43,167 bases of DNA, from positions 107,187 through 150,353 of the forward strand of contig NZ_KI912468.1 of the NCBI RefSeq assembly GCF_000518645.1, read 5' to 3'. This document shows, in pieces, positions 1 through 9,144 of the stretch. Each line of letters opens with the position of its first letter. The first letter of the stretch is position 1. Source of the stretch: Curvibacter gracilis ATCC BAA-807. GTDB taxonomy: Bacteria > Pseudomonadota > Gammaproteobacteria > Burkholderiales > Burkholderiaceae_C. The notes under the pieces are model-generated. The model had not been told where the DNA came from and made no database searches. It worked only from the letters and a program-made list of their open reading frames with translations. The translations under genes were made by a program, and so were the position numbers.

Positions 1-47
1 GATCCTAAAAGGAAAAATGGCACGCCAAAATTCTACCGATTCAATTG
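1..47 (-). other. AT-rich stretch after cas2, possible start of CRISPR leader
   Basis: The bases left of the cas2 stop are clearly richer in A and T than the genes beside them. In type I-E loci the AT-rich leader and the array normally follow cas2 on the coding strand, which would place them left of the window. No repeat is visible here, so the leader call is an inference from position and composition only. Confidence 0.35.
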
Positions 48-1282
<1,235 letters not shown>

Positions 1283-1294
1283 AGGGCGGCACCC

Positions 1295-1978
1295 TCAATC
1301 GCGCAGCGGCTTGACCAACAGCAGGCCGCAACCGAAAGCCTTGCTGTGCCCCAGGCCCTGGAGCAGTGCCGACTGCAGCCGATCAGGGTCTTGCACCTGG
1401 GCCAGGCCCTGGTAGTCGATGGACGAGAAGGCCACGCCCCCTTTTCTGCGGTTCAAGCGCTGGGGCTGGTAGTTGTCTTGCCTCACGCTGTCGGGCTGCA
1501 CCAGCAGCCCGGCGCTTTCGGCACGCTGCAGCAGCCAGCCCAGGGCGGCCTTCTCCATGGCTTGCGGCAAAGGCTCGTCCGCAGGTGGGTGGCGCTTGAC
1601 GTCCATCAGCACATCATGCCGGCGCGACTTTTGCCCGGCTTCGCCTCGGTTGACGGTGGGGTTGGCGCGCAAATCAAATTGCAGCCAGGTGCCCGCGGGC
1701 AGATGGGGCTGGTAGGGTTTGGTGGCCACCTCGAAGACCGCAGGGTCCACCACGGGGGGGCGGGCCGAGACCACATAGAACGACAGCCCGCGCTGCTCAT
1801 CGCCCAGGCGCCGGAACACAAAGTCGCGTGGAAGGCCATCGCCCGGGAACAGCCGCCAGACCAGCGCGTGGTCACGGTAGGCATCGCCATGCTGCAAGGC
1901 TTCGTGCCACCAAGGGCTGCGGCTGGCGGGCTCACGCACCCGCACTTTCGAGAAGTAATGCGGTGTTGTTGTCGTCAT
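1295..1978 (-). CDS. cas6e: Cas6e, crRNA-processing endoribonuclease
   Basis: This 227-residue protein is the Cas6e (CasE) subunit of Cascade. It cuts pre-crRNA at the base of each repeat hairpin and stays on the 3' stem-loop. It starts with YFSKVRV and has His37 in the DHALVWRLFPG segment, aligned with catalytic His20 of E. coli Cas6e. It contains FDLRANPT in the middle and ends with the Gly-rich GLGHSKAFGCGLLLV loop typical of Cas6 proteins. Its start overlaps the end of cas5e by four bases, so the two are probably translationally coupled. It should also process the mini-CRISPR transcript at 6240-6329, whose repeats keep the hairpin geometry this enzyme recognises. Confidence 0.95.
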   Translation of the reverse strand: MTTTTPHYFSKVRVREPASRSPWWHEALQHGDAYRDHALVWRLFPGDGLPRDFVFRRLGDEQRGLSFYVVSARPPVVDPAVFEVATKPYQPHLPAGTWLQFDLRANPTVNRGEAGQKSRRHDVLMDVKRHPPADEPLPQAMEKAALGWLLQRAESAGLLVQPDSVRQDNYQPQRLNRRKGGVAFSSIDYQGLAQVQDPDRLQSALLQGLGHSKAFGCGLLLVKPLRD

Positions 1979-2757
1979 GTGGCCTCACCCCCCACCAGAT
2001 GAACCCACTCACGTCGGGGTGCGAACTGCCAGCGCTTGCGCGACTGGGGTTGGTCGTGGCGCAAGGTGTCAAAGCTGGCGCTCATGCCAGCCTCCATGCC
2101 GTCTTCCCAGTAATAGCGGGCGGCTTGGGGCTTGGGCTGGAAGGCCTTTTGGTCATCGCGGTTCGGCCAGGGCTGCACGGGCTGCAGCGCGTCGGTCAAG
2201 GCCAACAGCGATTGGGGCAAGGCCTGGTCCAAGGCCTCGCGCACCGAGGCGGCCTGGACGATCTGGGGCGCCAAGGGCAAGGCAGGCGGGCACGACTTGC
2301 GGCCCAGGTAGAGCGGGAACGAAGGGGTGCGCAAGGCCTGCGCCAAGCTGGGCAGGCTGTGGGGCGCGTTGGGCTGGGCTTGCAGTGCCACCACAGCCAG
2401 GCTGTCGCAGCGGTATTCGCGGCTGGACAGCAACGTGCCCTCTCGCTCGGGATTGGCCAGCTCTTGCCGCCGGGTTCGAAACACTTCCTTGCGCAGTGGC
2501 TGCCCCACGCCCATGGTGTGAAAGTCGCGCAGCGGCGAGCCGGCGCATACCAGCTTGATGCCAAAGCGATAGCCCTGGGCCATGGCCTGCTGGCCCGCTT
2601 CGTCGCTGCGCTCCACGCCCACAGCCGCCGCCAGCAAGCCAATGAGCGCCGATTTGGAGGGATGCATCGCCGAGTGCCTCGACTCGCCCACCGCAATTTC
2701 GCCCCAGCTGGCCAGAGGGCCATACAGGCGCATCAGCAGATAGTCGGTCATGGGCAC
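1975..2757 (-). CDS. cas5e: Cas5e, Cascade subunit
   Basis: This 260-residue protein is the Cas5e (CasD) subunit, which caps the 5' handle of crRNA in Cascade and contacts Cas8e. The N-terminal MRLYGPLASWGEIAVGESR is the family hallmark, followed by HPSKSALIGLLAAAVGV and later RREYRCDSLAVV-like and PFPLYLGRKSCP segments. The ORF may start at either of two closely spaced Met codons (MPMTDYLLM); I used the upstream one, which directly abuts the cas7e stop. It overlaps cas6e by four bases. Length and order match E. coli casD. No damage was seen. Confidence 0.94.
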   Translation of the reverse strand: MPMTDYLLMRLYGPLASWGEIAVGESRHSAMHPSKSALIGLLAAAVGVERSDEAGQQAMAQGYRFGIKLVCAGSPLRDFHTMGVGQPLRKEVFRTRRQELANPEREGTLLSSREYRCDSLAVVALQAQPNAPHSLPSLAQALRTPSFPLYLGRKSCPPALPLAPQIVQAASVREALDQALPQSLLALTDALQPVQPWPNRDDQKAFQPKPQAARYYWEDGMEAGMSASFDTLRHDQPQSRKRWQFAPRREWVHLVGGEAT

Positions 2758-3792
2758 TCACTCCGCCGTCACAAAATCAATCAGCTCGGCCACACGGCCT
2801 TGGCCCTGCAGCACATCGATCTCGCTGCGGCTGTCCGCGCAGGGGCCGTAGACCTTGTCCATGTTGTCGCGCACACGCTGCAGGGCCCCGATGGCTTCTT
2901 GCGCATAGTCGACGCCTTGCACCGGCTTGACATAGGCCAGGGTCAGGGCCCGGGGCTGCTGCGCGCCTTTTTCTGCCAAGGCGTAGTGGGCATAGGCCCG
3001 GCTGGCATAGCTGTTTTGCTTGCCGCTGGGGCCCACTTTAAGGGCGGCTTCGGTCAGGGCACGCAGGGCTTTTTGGGTCAGGGCCTCGTCGTTGCCGAGG
3101 TTCTGTTTGAGCCGGTCGCGGTCAATGCACACGTACTGGTAGAACACGGCTGCGGCAAACCCACTGTCGCCAATGTGGGCTGCCCCCGGATCGCTGAGGT
3201 TGAGGTCATCCACCGCAGTGAAGTAGTCGTCCTCAATCGCAGACGCGTGCACCCCGATGGCATGGGCCACCTGCACGGCGGCGTCACTGTTGTGCTCGGT
3301 CTTGGCCGCGAGCATGCGACCAAACATGGCGATGTCCACCGCGCTTTGGATGTGCAGCAAGGCGTCCAGTTCTTCATCTGTGGGCGCGCGCTTTTCCTGG
3401 GCCAGGGTGTTCACCAGGGCCTTCAGAGAGCCGAGTTCTTCAGGCGCCACATGCACCAGTTGCTCGATCTCCAGGGGTTTGTCTTTCTTGACCGCGCCAT
3501 ACACCTTGGCGATCTGGCCCGCCCAGTCTTTGGCCTGCTTGTCGGCCACACCTGCGGCCAGCAGTTGCTCATAGGCTGTGACCCCCAGCAGCTTGGTGCG
3601 CGAGCCGATCGAGCCGGCCAACTGCTGCTGAAAAATCTCGGACGTGCGCCAGGCCCGCTTCAGGCTTTGCGAAGACACCCGCAAACGCTCCACCCCGCCC
3701 AGCCGGGCCGTCTTGGGCTGCCCGGAGTCGTCTCGGTTGAGGTTGGCCGGGGGGTAGGAGATCAGCAGGTGCAGTTGAACAAAACGGGTCAT
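2758..3792 (-). CDS. cas7e: Cas7e, Cascade backbone subunit
   Basis: This 344-residue protein is Cas7e (CasC), which is present in six copies and forms the crRNA-binding backbone of Cascade. It begins MTRFVQLHLLISYPPANLNR and contains GGVERLRVSSQSLKRAWR, both strongly conserved in the family, with KPVQGVDYAQEAIGAL near the C-terminus. The open frame extends about 280 bases further upstream, but I chose the start at 3792. It has an AAGGAGG ribosome-binding site at 3801-3807, the family N-terminus begins exactly there, and the upstream extension only reads through cse2 in another frame. About 65 bases separate it from cse2. It abuts cas5e. Confidence 0.95.
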   Translation of the reverse strand: MTRFVQLHLLISYPPANLNRDDSGQPKTARLGGVERLRVSSQSLKRAWRTSEIFQQQLAGSIGSRTKLLGVTAYEQLLAAGVADKQAKDWAGQIAKVYGAVKKDKPLEIEQLVHVAPEELGSLKALVNTLAQEKRAPTDEELDALLHIQSAVDIAMFGRMLAAKTEHNSDAAVQVAHAIGVHASAIEDDYFTAVDDLNLSDPGAAHIGDSGFAAAVFYQYVCIDRDRLKQNLGNDEALTQKALRALTEAALKVGPSGKQNSYASRAYAHYALAEKGAQQPRALTLAYVKPVQGVDYAQEAIGALQRVRDNMDKVYGPCADSRSEIDVLQGQGRVAELIDFVTAE

Positions 3793-3857
3793 GGCGAAGG
3801 CCTCCTTGAAATGATTCGAATTGATGGGACTCGGATGAGGTGATGAGGTGGGCCAGC

Positions 3858-4514
3858 TCAGCCCTGGGTATCGCTCGGGTCGTTGGCCAGGTCGTCGGCC
3901 ACCGCGGCCCGGTCGCGTGCCGGCAGGAAGTAGTCGTGCGCCCAGTGAAAACGCACCCCATGCGCCACGCGAAGGTTGGCCTCGCCCTGCTCGCGCTGCC
4001 AGGCCAGCAGGTCGTCGGCGAGTTGCACCACATCGGCCTGGCCATTGAGCAACTTGACGGCGCGTCGCCACTGCGTCAGCAGTTCATCGGCCCCCTGGCT
4101 GCGTTGCAGGCGGGTGAAGCGCAAGGCGCTCATGCGGCGCCGATCGGGACTGATTTTTTCGCCCAAGTCCACCGCAAGGGTGTGGCGCTCGGCAGGCTCT
4201 GATTTCACCAGGGCCAACACACCAGCCACCAGCGCGATCTGCTCATAGGTGGCCGGCACATCGGGCAGCAGCCAGGCTTGCTGTTCACCACGATCTCGGA
4301 TCAGACGGTGGGCCAGCACATGCACCGCAGGTTCCAGCAAGAGCTCATCCACACCTGGGCACCGGCGCAGGCTGGCCCGTGCCCCCCGCCCCAGCCCCCA
4401 CAGGTCGGGCGGCAAGGGTTGGGGCTGATCTGCACTCTGAGGCTGCAATGCCTGCCACCACAGCTTCACGGATTGTTGTTGAGCCGGGTTCAGGCTCAGG
4501 GTTCTGGGTTTCAT
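3858..4514 (-). CDS. cse2: Cse2 (Cas11e), Cascade small subunit
   Basis: This 218-residue protein matches the Cse2/CasB family, the dimeric small subunit that lines the belly of Cascade and stabilises the R-loop. Recognisable segments are LWWQALQP near the N-terminus, RGARASLRRC around residue 45, SALRFTRLQRS around residue 130, and a C-terminal VRFHWAHDYF. Its start overlaps the end of cas8e by four bases, indicating translational coupling. The C-terminus after DYFLPARD is variable. The protein is all-helical in known structures and has no catalytic residues, so assignment rests on sequence pattern and position between cas8e and cas7e. Confidence 0.92.
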   Translation of the reverse strand: MKPRTLSLNPAQQQSVKLWWQALQPQSADQPQPLPPDLWGLGRGARASLRRCPGVDELLLEPAVHVLAHRLIRDRGEQQAWLLPDVPATYEQIALVAGVLALVKSEPAERHTLAVDLGEKISPDRRRMSALRFTRLQRSQGADELLTQWRRAVKLLNGQADVVQLADDLLAWQREQGEANLRVAHGVRFHWAHDYFLPARDRAAVADDLANDPSDTQG

Positions 4515-6094
4515 GTCCTCTCCTGGTTCACCGGGATGTCTGCCAGCCGGGCAAGCTCCCAGAGTTTTTTCATGGGCTTGGCGTTGTTCAGGTCTTTGAG
4601 CAGCTTGGTGCGCGCCTGCACAGCGGGCTCATGGCAAAGTGCATCCTCCGAGCCCACCCAGAAATCAAACAGATTCAAGGCGCTGCGGCGGGTCAGCAAC
4701 AGCCATTGGCGCGCCAGCGGCGCAACGCCCAGGTCCACATCCTCGGGCTCCAGCGACGCCGAAATCAACACGGCCACCAGCTCGGCCAGCACCGCATAAA
4801 AGCCCGCCTCGGTGCCCTGCCAGAAGCTTTGCTGCACCGCCGGATCTGTGGCCGCATCAGCCGGGCGTTTGAAGCGTGCGGCCTTGACCTGGGCGCTGAG
4901 GGCCTTGGCCGACTCGGTGGCCACCTCCAGAAACTGATTCAGATGGCGCTCCAGCGCATTCTGCTGCTCAGGCAGCACCGCATGCAGGGGCAAGAGGCTG
5001 TCGTACCAGCAGCGGGCCTTCATGTTGTCCATGTCGTAGCCCTGGCACCACAAGCGCAGCGGCAGCGTCAAGGACCGCTTGCGATAGGCCGCGACGACCT
5101 TTGCCGCCTCGGGCTGGCCACCATCGCGCCCCAGGGCCAGCCCCAGCCAATGCCTGTAGCCGATGCCACCGCGCTGGCCTTTGACAGCCAGAGGAGGCTT
5201 CTCGTGCTTAGGGTCGAGGTTGTAGGGCGAGAGCGGATGCTGCCAGGCGCCGGTGTAGTTGGTGCCACCATGGCGGGTTCGGTAGTGCTGAAACAGGCGC
5301 ACCCCTGAAGCGCCACACACCGAGCAGTCACCCTGGGTGCAGGTGCTGGCATCCAGCCGCAGGCGCCGGGGCATGCCCCAATAGGCTTGCAAGGGGTGGG
5401 CCTTTTCGGGCGGGGTGTCGCCCACGCCCTGGGCATCGCTGGTGCGGGTGGGCAGCAACCAGGGCAGCACATCGCCCCATTGATCGGGCTCGGGATAGCT
5501 CAGTTCGTCGCTGGGCAAGACATTGAGCCAAAGCCTTTGCCATAGCGTGGCATCCTCTTGCGCCGGCACCAGCAAGGTGGTGAGCGGGCCGCCGCCCCGC
5601 ACCGAGGTGCGGATGCCCCGCCCACCAGGCGGCGCATTGAGTTGCAGGGTGAGCACGGCCAGGGCGGCGCAGTCCTCACAAAGGCCCGGCTGGGCCTGGG
5701 CTTTGTTGAAGTGCCGGTTGCTGTCCGAGCCCGCATCGATCAGCAGATCCAGCACCGGCATCTGATGGGCGTCAGCGGGCAGGGCCAGGTCTTGCAGAAA
5801 CGCCGGCCCTTCGTTTTCAAGGGCAAAAGCGTCTTGGTAAGGGGCGAACGCCGCGGCCAGGGTTTCAGCGCTGGGTGCCTGATTCCAGCGCGTGCGCCAC
5901 TCGCGCGCGCTGCTGGGCGCATAAAAGGTTTGGAGCAGGCCGATCAGAAACTGGTAGGCCGCGCTGCGGAAATCGGGGCGGGGGGCATGGAGATCCAGCA
6001 GCGCCGGATCACCAACCATGCAAGGTGAAATACGGCGGCTACCCTTGGAACGATCGTGCGCACCGATCCAATGCGCTGTGACCAAGCTGCTCAT
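4511..6094 (-). CDS. cas8e: Cas8e (Cse1/CasA), Cascade large subunit
   Basis: This 527-residue protein is the large subunit of type I-E Cascade, which reads the PAM, helps open the target duplex and recruits Cas3. It has the family N-terminus (about residues 1-110, including PDFRSAAYQFLIGLLQT) and cysteines suited to zinc binding (CEDC near 143, CTQGDCSVC near 262). An RYRTRHGGTNYTG-like segment and a C-terminal helical part follow. The ATG at 6094 is preceded by AGGGAG, a good ribosome-binding site. It is the first gene of the Cascade operon. The 284 bases upstream contain the mini-CRISPR and its predicted target, so expression of the whole operon may be controlled there. The length is close to that of E. 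coli CasA (502). Confidence 0.95.
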   Translation of the reverse strand: MSSLVTAHWIGAHDRSKGSRRISPCMVGDPALLDLHAPRPDFRSAAYQFLIGLLQTFYAPSSAREWRTRWNQAPSAETLAAAFAPYQDAFALENEGPAFLQDLALPADAHQMPVLDLLIDAGSDSNRHFNKAQAQPGLCEDCAALAVLTLQLNAPPGGRGIRTSVRGGGPLTTLLVPAQEDATLWQRLWLNVLPSDELSYPEPDQWGDVLPWLLPTRTSDAQGVGDTPPEKAHPLQAYWGMPRRLRLDASTCTQGDCSVCGASGVRLFQHYRTRHGGTNYTGAWQHPLSPYNLDPKHEKPPLAVKGQRGGIGYRHWLGLALGRDGGQPEAAKVVAAYRKRSLTLPLRLWCQGYDMDNMKARCWYDSLLPLHAVLPEQQNALERHLNQFLEVATESAKALSAQVKAARFKRPADAATDPAVQQSFWQGTEAGFYAVLAELVAVLISASLEPEDVDLGVAPLARQWLLLTRRSALNLFDFWVGSEDALCHEPAVQARTKLLKDLNNAKPMKKLWELARLADIPVNQERT

Positions 6095-6158
6095 GATTCG
6101 ACTCCCTGAGTGTCGTTTTATGATGAAGCCGCTTTCCGAGCAGGTCAGGCTTCAGTGG

Positions 6159-6185
6159 GTCATAGCTTAATGAAGATCTTGTTGA
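6159..6185 (-). promoter_or_regulatory. Weak candidate cas8e promoter
   Basis: On the minus strand TCAACA (6185-6180) and TATGAC (6164-6159) lie 15 bases apart and each match four of six consensus positions. The spacing is shorter than ideal. A Cascade complex bound at the neighbouring site would cover bases down to about 6185 and so touch the proposed -35 element. This is a suggestion only; no strong sigma-70 promoter is visible in the gap. Confidence 0.3.
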
Positions 6186-6219
6186 TCGCATAGGTCTGCC
6201 CAAGCCAGATCGCACACTT
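6185..6219 (-). promoter_or_regulatory. Predicted Cascade target upstream of cas8e (AAG PAM plus 18-nt match)
   Basis: Read on the minus strand from 6216, the first 18 bases (TGTGCGATCTGGCTTGGG) are identical to the first 18 bases of the mini-CRISPR spacer at 6269-6286. The three bases just 5' of this protospacer (6219-6217) are AAG, the preferred type I-E PAM. Beyond base 18 only 4 of the remaining 14 positions agree, about what chance gives. The PAM-proximal seed is thus perfect and the distal part unpaired. That pattern is expected to allow Cascade binding but to disfavour Cas3 cleavage. The site lies between cas8e and the mini-CRISPR. Confidence 0.75.
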
Positions 6220-6239
6220 CCTGACCTACGGCGAGTTGT

Positions 6240-6329
6240 GATCCCCCCTCTGTTGAGGGGATGAACCGTGTGCGATCTGGCTTGGGGTCGCCCAACCCGG
6301 TGGTTCCCAGCGCTCGCTGGGATTTTGGG
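6240..6329 (+). CRISPR. Degenerate mini-CRISPR (one spacer, two degenerate repeats), probable Cas-regulating guide RNA
   Basis: The unit has exact type I-E geometry. A first repeat (6240-6268) has stem CCCCTC/GAGGGG, loop TGTT and an intact 8-base handle ATGAACCG. A 32-base spacer follows (6269-6300). A second repeat (6301-6329) starts TGGTT, has stem CCCAGC/GCTGGG and loop GCTC, and ends in a degraded handle ATTTTGGG. Cas6e could therefore release a guide with a proper 5' handle and 3' hairpin. The unit stands alone, far from cas2 where arrays sit, and opposite in direction to the cas genes. Its spacer pairs with the region upstream of cas8e. This matches crRNA-like Cas-regulating RNAs (CARs) described for type I systems. 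The array call is from sequence; the function is inferred. Confidence 0.82.
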
Positions 6330-6344
6330 GCTCCTGTCGGAGCC
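6329..6344 (+). terminator. Hairpin after the mini-CRISPR, possible terminator
   Basis: GGCTCC and GGAGCC form a perfect six-base stem around a TGTC loop directly after the second degenerate repeat. No T-run follows immediately; the first one is at 6358-6362. It could end or stabilise the mini-CRISPR transcript before it runs antisense into cas3. It could also be the remains of a further repeat, although the spacing is wrong for that. Confidence 0.3.
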
Positions 6345-6378
6345 TTCAGGGCTTGGAGTTTTCGATAACACCGTGGTG

Positions 6379-9144
6379 CTAGGCACACAAGCCCAACACC
6401 GGGTCGTACCGCAACCGCTTGCGACGCCCCTGCGCATCGAGCACCCAGCCCTCCAGCACGCCATCGGCACCAGGGGCCAAGGGCAAGACGGTGGCATCGC
6501 CCTCCAGCAAGCGGTTTTGCGAACGCAAAGCGGCCAGCCCTGCTTCAAAGCGCTGCAGCCATTCAGGCGCCAGGGCCTGCAGGCCGGTGGCCCGCAGGCG
6601 CAGCGCTGACGACTCCCAGGCGTGGTGCTCATGAGCACGCAAAGGCTGCAACACAGCGGGGTCGCCGGCTTGGCCCATCACCGCCAGGTAAACCGTCAAG
6701 GTTTCATCGCCCAAGCGGGTGGGCAGCCGCGTGTCTTCATCCCAATGCCCGCTACTGTCAGTGCAATAGCCTTTGTCGAACTGCAGGGCATTGAACTGGG
6801 CCTGGCTTTGGTGGGCCAGGTCTTTGCCCTGCTGCTCACGCGAGGCGCGTTGCAGGGCCGAGGGAATGGCCACATCCTCCGCGCCATACACCGCCTCGAC
6901 CAGGCTGCGCACGGCCCCCGCCTCGCCCACCTGGCCGGGGCTGACGATGGCGCCCGCCGCCCGCAAGGCGCGTGCACCTAACCAGAGCTGCCCCACATCG
7001 GGGTAAACGTAGCGCGCCTGGGGGAACAGCGCCGCATACCAGTCGGCCTCCGGCTCCGCCAGGTCCTCGGGCGCCAGCAGGTGCAGCACCGGAGCGGGCC
7101 GGTGCTCTTGCCCATCAGTGGCCAAACGCCCGTCCACTTCGCGGGCATGGCGCTGCAAGCGCCCCGCGCGCTGGATGACCAAGTCGATCGGAGCCAGATC
7201 GGTCACCATGGCATCGACATCAAAGTCGAGGGATTGCTCCAGCACCTGGGTGCCAATCAGCACCTGGCCTTGGCGGCTGGAGGCCTCCGCGGCTTTGCCG
7301 AAGATGGACAACACCCGGTCTTCAATATCGAGCCGGTCGCCCATGGCAAAGCGGCTGTGAAACAAATGCACGCTCAACTCGGGCGCTGCGGCGCACAAGG
7401 CCTGGTAGGCACGGCGTGCATCGCCCACGGTGTTGCGAATCCAGGCCACACAACGCCCCTGCCGCGCCGCTTGCACCAGCAGGGCCACCGCCTGCGCTTC
7501 GTCGTGCACAAATGCCACCTGAACCCGACGCACCAGTTGAGGCCGTGTGGCCACTGCCGCCACCGAGCAAGACCGCCCGACCTGGGTGACCAGGGGGTAA
7601 CGGGCATCGGCAGGCCAGTCCTCTGCGGGCAGGCCCAGCCCGGCGCGGTAGGCGTTCATCAGCTCGCCGCGTGTCGAGGCCGGCAAGGTGGCCGACAGCA
7701 AGATCACGCTGCCACCTTGGCGGGCATGGGCCCGCAACAACCGCTTGAGCAGGGTCAGCATGTAGGGGTCATAGGCATGCACTTCGTCCACCAGCAGCAC
7801 CTTGGCGCTCAGGCCCAGCAAGCGCAACGACTGGTGGCGCGCGGGCAGCACGGCCAGCAGGCATTGGTCCAGCGTACCGACGCCCACATCAGCCAGCAAG
7901 GCTTTCTTGCGATGATCTGCCAGCCATTGATTGCATTGCACCGACGCCGTGCTTTCCGAGTGCCCGTAGGCTTGGTCTCGGCCTTGCTCCGCTTCTTGCA
8001 AAAGGCTTTGCCGAAAATCGGCCATCAATTGTCGAGCCCCATGGGCAAGGATCAGCGAGGGCCGCGCCGTGGCCGCATACAGGCGCTGGTACACCTCACC
8101 TACCCGTCGGTACATCTGATTGGCGGTGGCCATGCTGGGCAAGGCGAAATACAAGCCCTGCGCCAGCCCCGCTTCCATCAGGCGCTGCGTGAGGATCAGG
8201 GCAGCCTCGGTTTTGCCTGCGCCGGTCACGTCCTCCAGCAAAAACATCTGCGGTCCGGGCTGCAAGGGCAGCTCGGCTGCGTGCCGCTGCAAGGGCGTCG
8301 GCGGGTTCAGGTAGGGGAAGAGCGCCAGAGGCTGCGCCGCCCAGTGGCGCACCACTTGCGCCTGCAAGCCTGCCTGTTGAACCGCCTGCTCAGCCTGGGG
8401 CAGGGCCTGTTCGCTCCAATACGAGTGCAGGTTTGGCGCAGCGCTGACATAAGGGAAGTGGGCCTGATTCGAGCCCAACCAATCCGCCAGCACCGCCACG
8501 CCCGCCAGACGCCAACTGTGGCGGCGCAGTGTCCGCTCCTGCGGGTCGGTGAATTCATCTCGCAGCAAGGCACTCAGATCTGCCGGCAACAACAGCGGCA
8601 GCAGGGCCTGCACAAAGGCCTGGGCGGCCCGCAAGTCTTCCTGCAAAAAGAAACGACGCCACTCCAGCGCCAACAGGCCACCAGCCTCGCTCTCCAGCGG
8701 CGGCTTGCCATGGTGGCCGACCACGGCCTTGACCCAGACCGACCAGAAGGCATCATCCGAAAAAGGCAGCGCCTGCTGCGGAAAATCAGACGCCAAGGCC
8801 TGCGACCACAACAGCCAACCCAGGGTATCGTGCCGCAGCTCATAGCGTTTGCGCGGGTCTGCGCTCACCAGCGCAGACGACAGCCCGGGCGCCAGCCCCT
8901 GAAAAGCCCTGGCGAATTTTCCAAGGTCATGCAAGGCCAGAAAGAACACCGCCAATCGTTCCACCGTCGGCAAAGGCCAGGCCAGATCGGCGGCCAGAGG
9001 GGCCAGTGAGAACTGAGGCAGTTGCATCAAATGATGGCCACACGCAGCCACATCGAGGCTGTGCAAGGCCAGCAGATGGAAGCGGTCAGGCCCCTCACGG
9101 GCGGGAGAGGCTTTGCCCCAATACGCGAAGAAGTCTGGCCCCAT
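6379..9144 (-). CDS. cas3: Cas3, CRISPR helicase-nuclease
   Basis: This 921-residue protein is the type I effector nuclease-helicase, which is recruited by target-bound Cascade and degrades the DNA. An N-terminal HD nuclease domain carries HSLDVAA (His28) and LHDLGKF (His72-Asp73). The SF2 helicase part has Walker A TGAGKTEAAL near residue 305, DEVHAYD near 451, the SATLP motif, and QRAGRLQRH near 657. A C-terminal domain follows. An AAGGGGGG ribosome-binding site precedes the ATG at 9144. It lies upstream of the Cascade genes but is separated from cas8e by 284 bases holding the mini-CRISPR, so the two parts are probably transcribed separately. All nuclease and ATPase motifs appear intact. 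Confidence 0.96.
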   Translation of the reverse strand: MGPDFFAYWGKASPAREGPDRFHLLALHSLDVAACGHHLMQLPQFSLAPLAADLAWPLPTVERLAVFFLALHDLGKFARAFQGLAPGLSSALVSADPRKRYELRHDTLGWLLWSQALASDFPQQALPFSDDAFWSVWVKAVVGHHGKPPLESEAGGLLALEWRRFFLQEDLRAAQAFVQALLPLLLPADLSALLRDEFTDPQERTLRRHSWRLAGVAVLADWLGSNQAHFPYVSAAPNLHSYWSEQALPQAEQAVQQAGLQAQVVRHWAAQPLALFPYLNPPTPLQRHAAELPLQPGPQMFLLEDVTGAGKTEAALILTQRLMEAGLAQGLYFALPSMATANQMYRRVGEVYQRLYAATARPSLILAHGARQLMADFRQSLLQEAEQGRDQAYGHSESTASVQCNQWLADHRKKALLADVGVGTLDQCLLAVLPARHQSLRLLGLSAKVLLVDEVHAYDPYMLTLLKRLLRAHARQGGSVILLSATLPASTRGELMNAYRAGLGLPAEDWPADARYPLVTQVGRSCSVAAVATRPQLVRRVQVAFVHDEAQAVALLVQAARQGRCVAWIRNTVGDARRAYQALCAAAPELSVHLFHSRFAMGDRLDIEDRVLSIFGKAAEASSRQGQVLIGTQVLEQSLDFDVDAMVTDLAPIDLVIQRAGRLQRHAREVDGRLATDGQEHRPAPVLHLLAPEDLAEPEADWYAALFPQARYVYPDVGQLWLGARALRAAGAIVSPGQVGEAGAVRSLVEAVYGAEDVAIPSALQRASREQQGKDLAHQSQAQFNALQFDKGYCTDSSGHWDEDTRLPTRLGDETLTVYLAVMGQAGDPAVLQPLRAHEHHAWESSALRLRATGLQALAPEWLQRFEAGLAALRSQNRLLEGDATVLPLAPGADGVLEGWVLDAQGRRKRLRYDPVLGLCA

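Noticed and set aside
3793-4071. Upstream extension of cas7e
   Set aside because: It reads cse2 in the wrong frame; the conserved N-terminus and AAGGAGG site place the start at 3792.
6199-6286. 19-bp inverted repeat considered as insertion-sequence ends
   Set aside because: The interior is only 50 bases, holds a CRISPR-type repeat and no transposase, and the spacer-target reading with an AAG PAM explains it better.
6095-6378. CreT-like RNA toxin gene beside the guide
   Set aside because: I saw no small reading frame or toxin-like RNA in the gap, and the guide matches the cas8e side rather than a separate small promoter.
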